64,000 bases of DNA from JASJBU01 sp963797085 (GTDB lineage: Bacteria; Pseudomonadota; Gammaproteobacteria; Chromatiales; Chromatiaceae), in the NCBI GenBank assembly GCA_963797085.1, contig CAWCOA010000004.1, positions 186,001 through 250,000 on the forward strand, written 5' to 3'. The notes under the pieces were generated by a model. It saw only the letters and a program-made list of their open reading frames with translations. It was not told the origin of the DNA and ran no database searches. Positions 63,045-64,000 of this stretch are shown here, piece by piece (the stretch's first letter is position 1; each line of letters begins with the position of its first letter). The position numbers and the translations under genes were made by a program.

Positions 63045-64000
63045 TCAGGTCTTCAATACCAGCTTCCAGGCATTGAGCTTCCCCACGTCCTGCGAGACGT
63101 TATCGGCCACCCGTAATTTCCAGATTCCATTGATCTCCACCCCGGCATCCACCAGCGCCTGCAGCACCTGGGTATCGGCCGCCTTGTAGCTGCGTTGCAG
63201 ATTGTCTGCGCTGCCGCCCTCCTTATGATGGATGGCAGCGCTGGTTCCCCCCGGACTCTCCAGGGTTACGCTGAGATCGCCGCGCCAGGTATGGGTGATA
63301 TCCACGGTCAACTCGATATCCCTGAGACCGCCCTGCCTTTCCACTTCTATCTGGCTGGCAACCCCCAATGGATCGTGATCAGGGATGTGCAAACCTGGGA
63401 AGGTTTCCCAGACGGAAGCGGGCATGCCGTCGAGACCCAGGGTGAGGCCCCAATCCTTGAACACACCGGTATCGATGGCAGCCCGGTCAGACACCGACAG
63501 CACCCAACTGCCGTTGGCGCTCTGTCCCGTCAGGTTAGAGAGCCCCGGCGTGTCATCCATATCAAAGGCGCGAACCAGGTCGTCCTGCCCGCCGCCCTTG
63601 CGGTCATGCAGCAAGGTGTTGCTGCCATCCGGCGCAGTGAGCCTGACCTGGAGATCGCCCTGGTAGCTATGCTCGATATTCACCGAGACCGCAATGCTGC
63701 GCACCTGCGAGGTCTCATTGACACTGATCGAACTGCTGATGCCAACTGCATTGTTATCAGGGATCGCCAGTTCGGGGCTGCTTGTAAAACTCACCAACCG
63801 ATTCACCACCGGCGCCAATCTGTCTCTTGCCATGCGCACTGCCCGCGCGGCATTGATCCGCCCCCAGCCGTACTCATCGGAATGTCCCTGATTGTTGTAG
63901 TTGCCATTCGCCGCATCTATTTTGTCCGAGCTCTCGCGCAGGATATCCTTGACCTCGTTTGCGGTAAGCTCGGGGTTCACCGACAGAATCAATCCGCACA
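63045..64000 (-). CDS. Subtilisin-like S8 protease with two P domains (5' part outside window)
   Basis: The visible 318 codons are open to the right edge. Residues nearest the edge (ILSVNPELTANEVKDILRESSDKID and GWGRINAARAV) are the end of an S8 peptidase domain. They are followed by two proprotein-convertase P domains: SIAVSVNIEHSYQGDLQVRLTAPDG … SWVLSVSDRAAIDTGVFKDWGL, and IELTVDITHTWRGDLSVTLESPGG … IWKLRVADNVSQDVGKLNAWKLVL. The catalytic residues lie outside the window. Probably a secreted protease. Confidence 0.9.
   Translation of the reverse strand, partial: CGLILSVNPELTANEVKDILRESSDKIDAANGNYNNQGHSDEYGWGRINAARAVRMARDRLAPVVNRLVSFTSSPELAIPDNNAVGISSSISVNETSQVRSIAVSVNIEHSYQGDLQVRLTAPDGSNTLLHDRKGGGQDDLVRAFDMDDTPGLSNLTGQSANGSWVLSVSDRAAIDTGVFKDWGLTLGLDGMPASVWETFPGLHIPDHDPLGVASQIEVERQGGLRDIELTVDITHTWRGDLSVTLESPGGTSAAIHHKEGGSADNLQRSYKAADTQVLQALVDAGVEINGIWKLRVADNVSQDVGKLNAWKLVLKT

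Overview
This 64 kb window looks like a chromosomal segment of a free-living-type gammaproteobacterium. It has the standard gammaproteobacterial division and cell-wall (dcw) cluster headed by mraZ with rnpB just upstream, sucA-sucB, a class I Fe-S fumarase, BolA/IbaG, PrfC, RimI, PurT and YadGH-type genes. A Chromatiales-like, possibly sulfur-oxidising or symbiont-related lineage is my guess from gene content; no rRNA is present to confirm it.

Layout. 1-11.0 kb (minus strand): tightly overlapping dcw operon mraZ-rsmH-ftsL-ftsI-murE-murF-mraY-murD-ftsW-murG, with a readable sigma70 promoter and MraZ-box repeats. 11.2-12.3 kb: rnpB, a decayed chemotaxis-receptor remnant and tRNA-Arg(CCU). 12.4-20.5 kb (mostly plus): SNase-like secreted protein, then sucA, sucB, class I fumarase and an AcuI/YhdH reductase. 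20.8-25 kb: two secreted or surface proteins, glgC and a NirB-like FAD oxidoreductase. 25.4-31.9 kb (plus): an unusual accessory group of NTAQ1-type N-terminal glutamine amidase, ATP-grasp ligase and isoaspartyl peptidase, followed by a di-iron ODP-like protein paired with a PAS-GGDEF-EAL protein. 31.9-39.4 kb (minus): a copper-resistance block (CopL-like protein, multicopper oxidase CopA, CopB, cytochrome c, DUF411, DUF4399, Cu-ATPase, SHOCT protein) preceded by a Fur-box-like site. 39.5-52.8 kb: mostly housekeeping genes (pseudouridine synthase, purT, ibaG, prfC, rimI, udg, leuA with a probable leucine attenuator, pssA, SCP2 protein, cation/proton antiporter, ABC-2 exporter). 53-64 kb (minus): an accessory block with a frameshifted PKD/CxxCH/poly-Asp protein, a degenerate integron-type integrase, a DUF1501-DUF1800 pair, a PhoX-family protein, a DUF1835 protein and a P-domain subtilase cut by the window edge.

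A recurring feature is single-base frameshifts in otherwise well-conserved genes (sucB, fumarase, prfC, SHOCT, CopL-like, DUF1501, DUF1835, PKD). Because several of these genes are normally core functions, indel errors in the assembly are the most economical explanation, although real decay is likely for the chemotaxis remnant and the integrase.

How it works together: cell-wall synthesis and division at the left; TCA-cycle oxidation in the middle; a possible peptide-modification or peptide-recycling module next to an oxygen/c-di-GMP signalling pair; periplasmic copper oxidation and export; and a secreted-protein region at the right edge.
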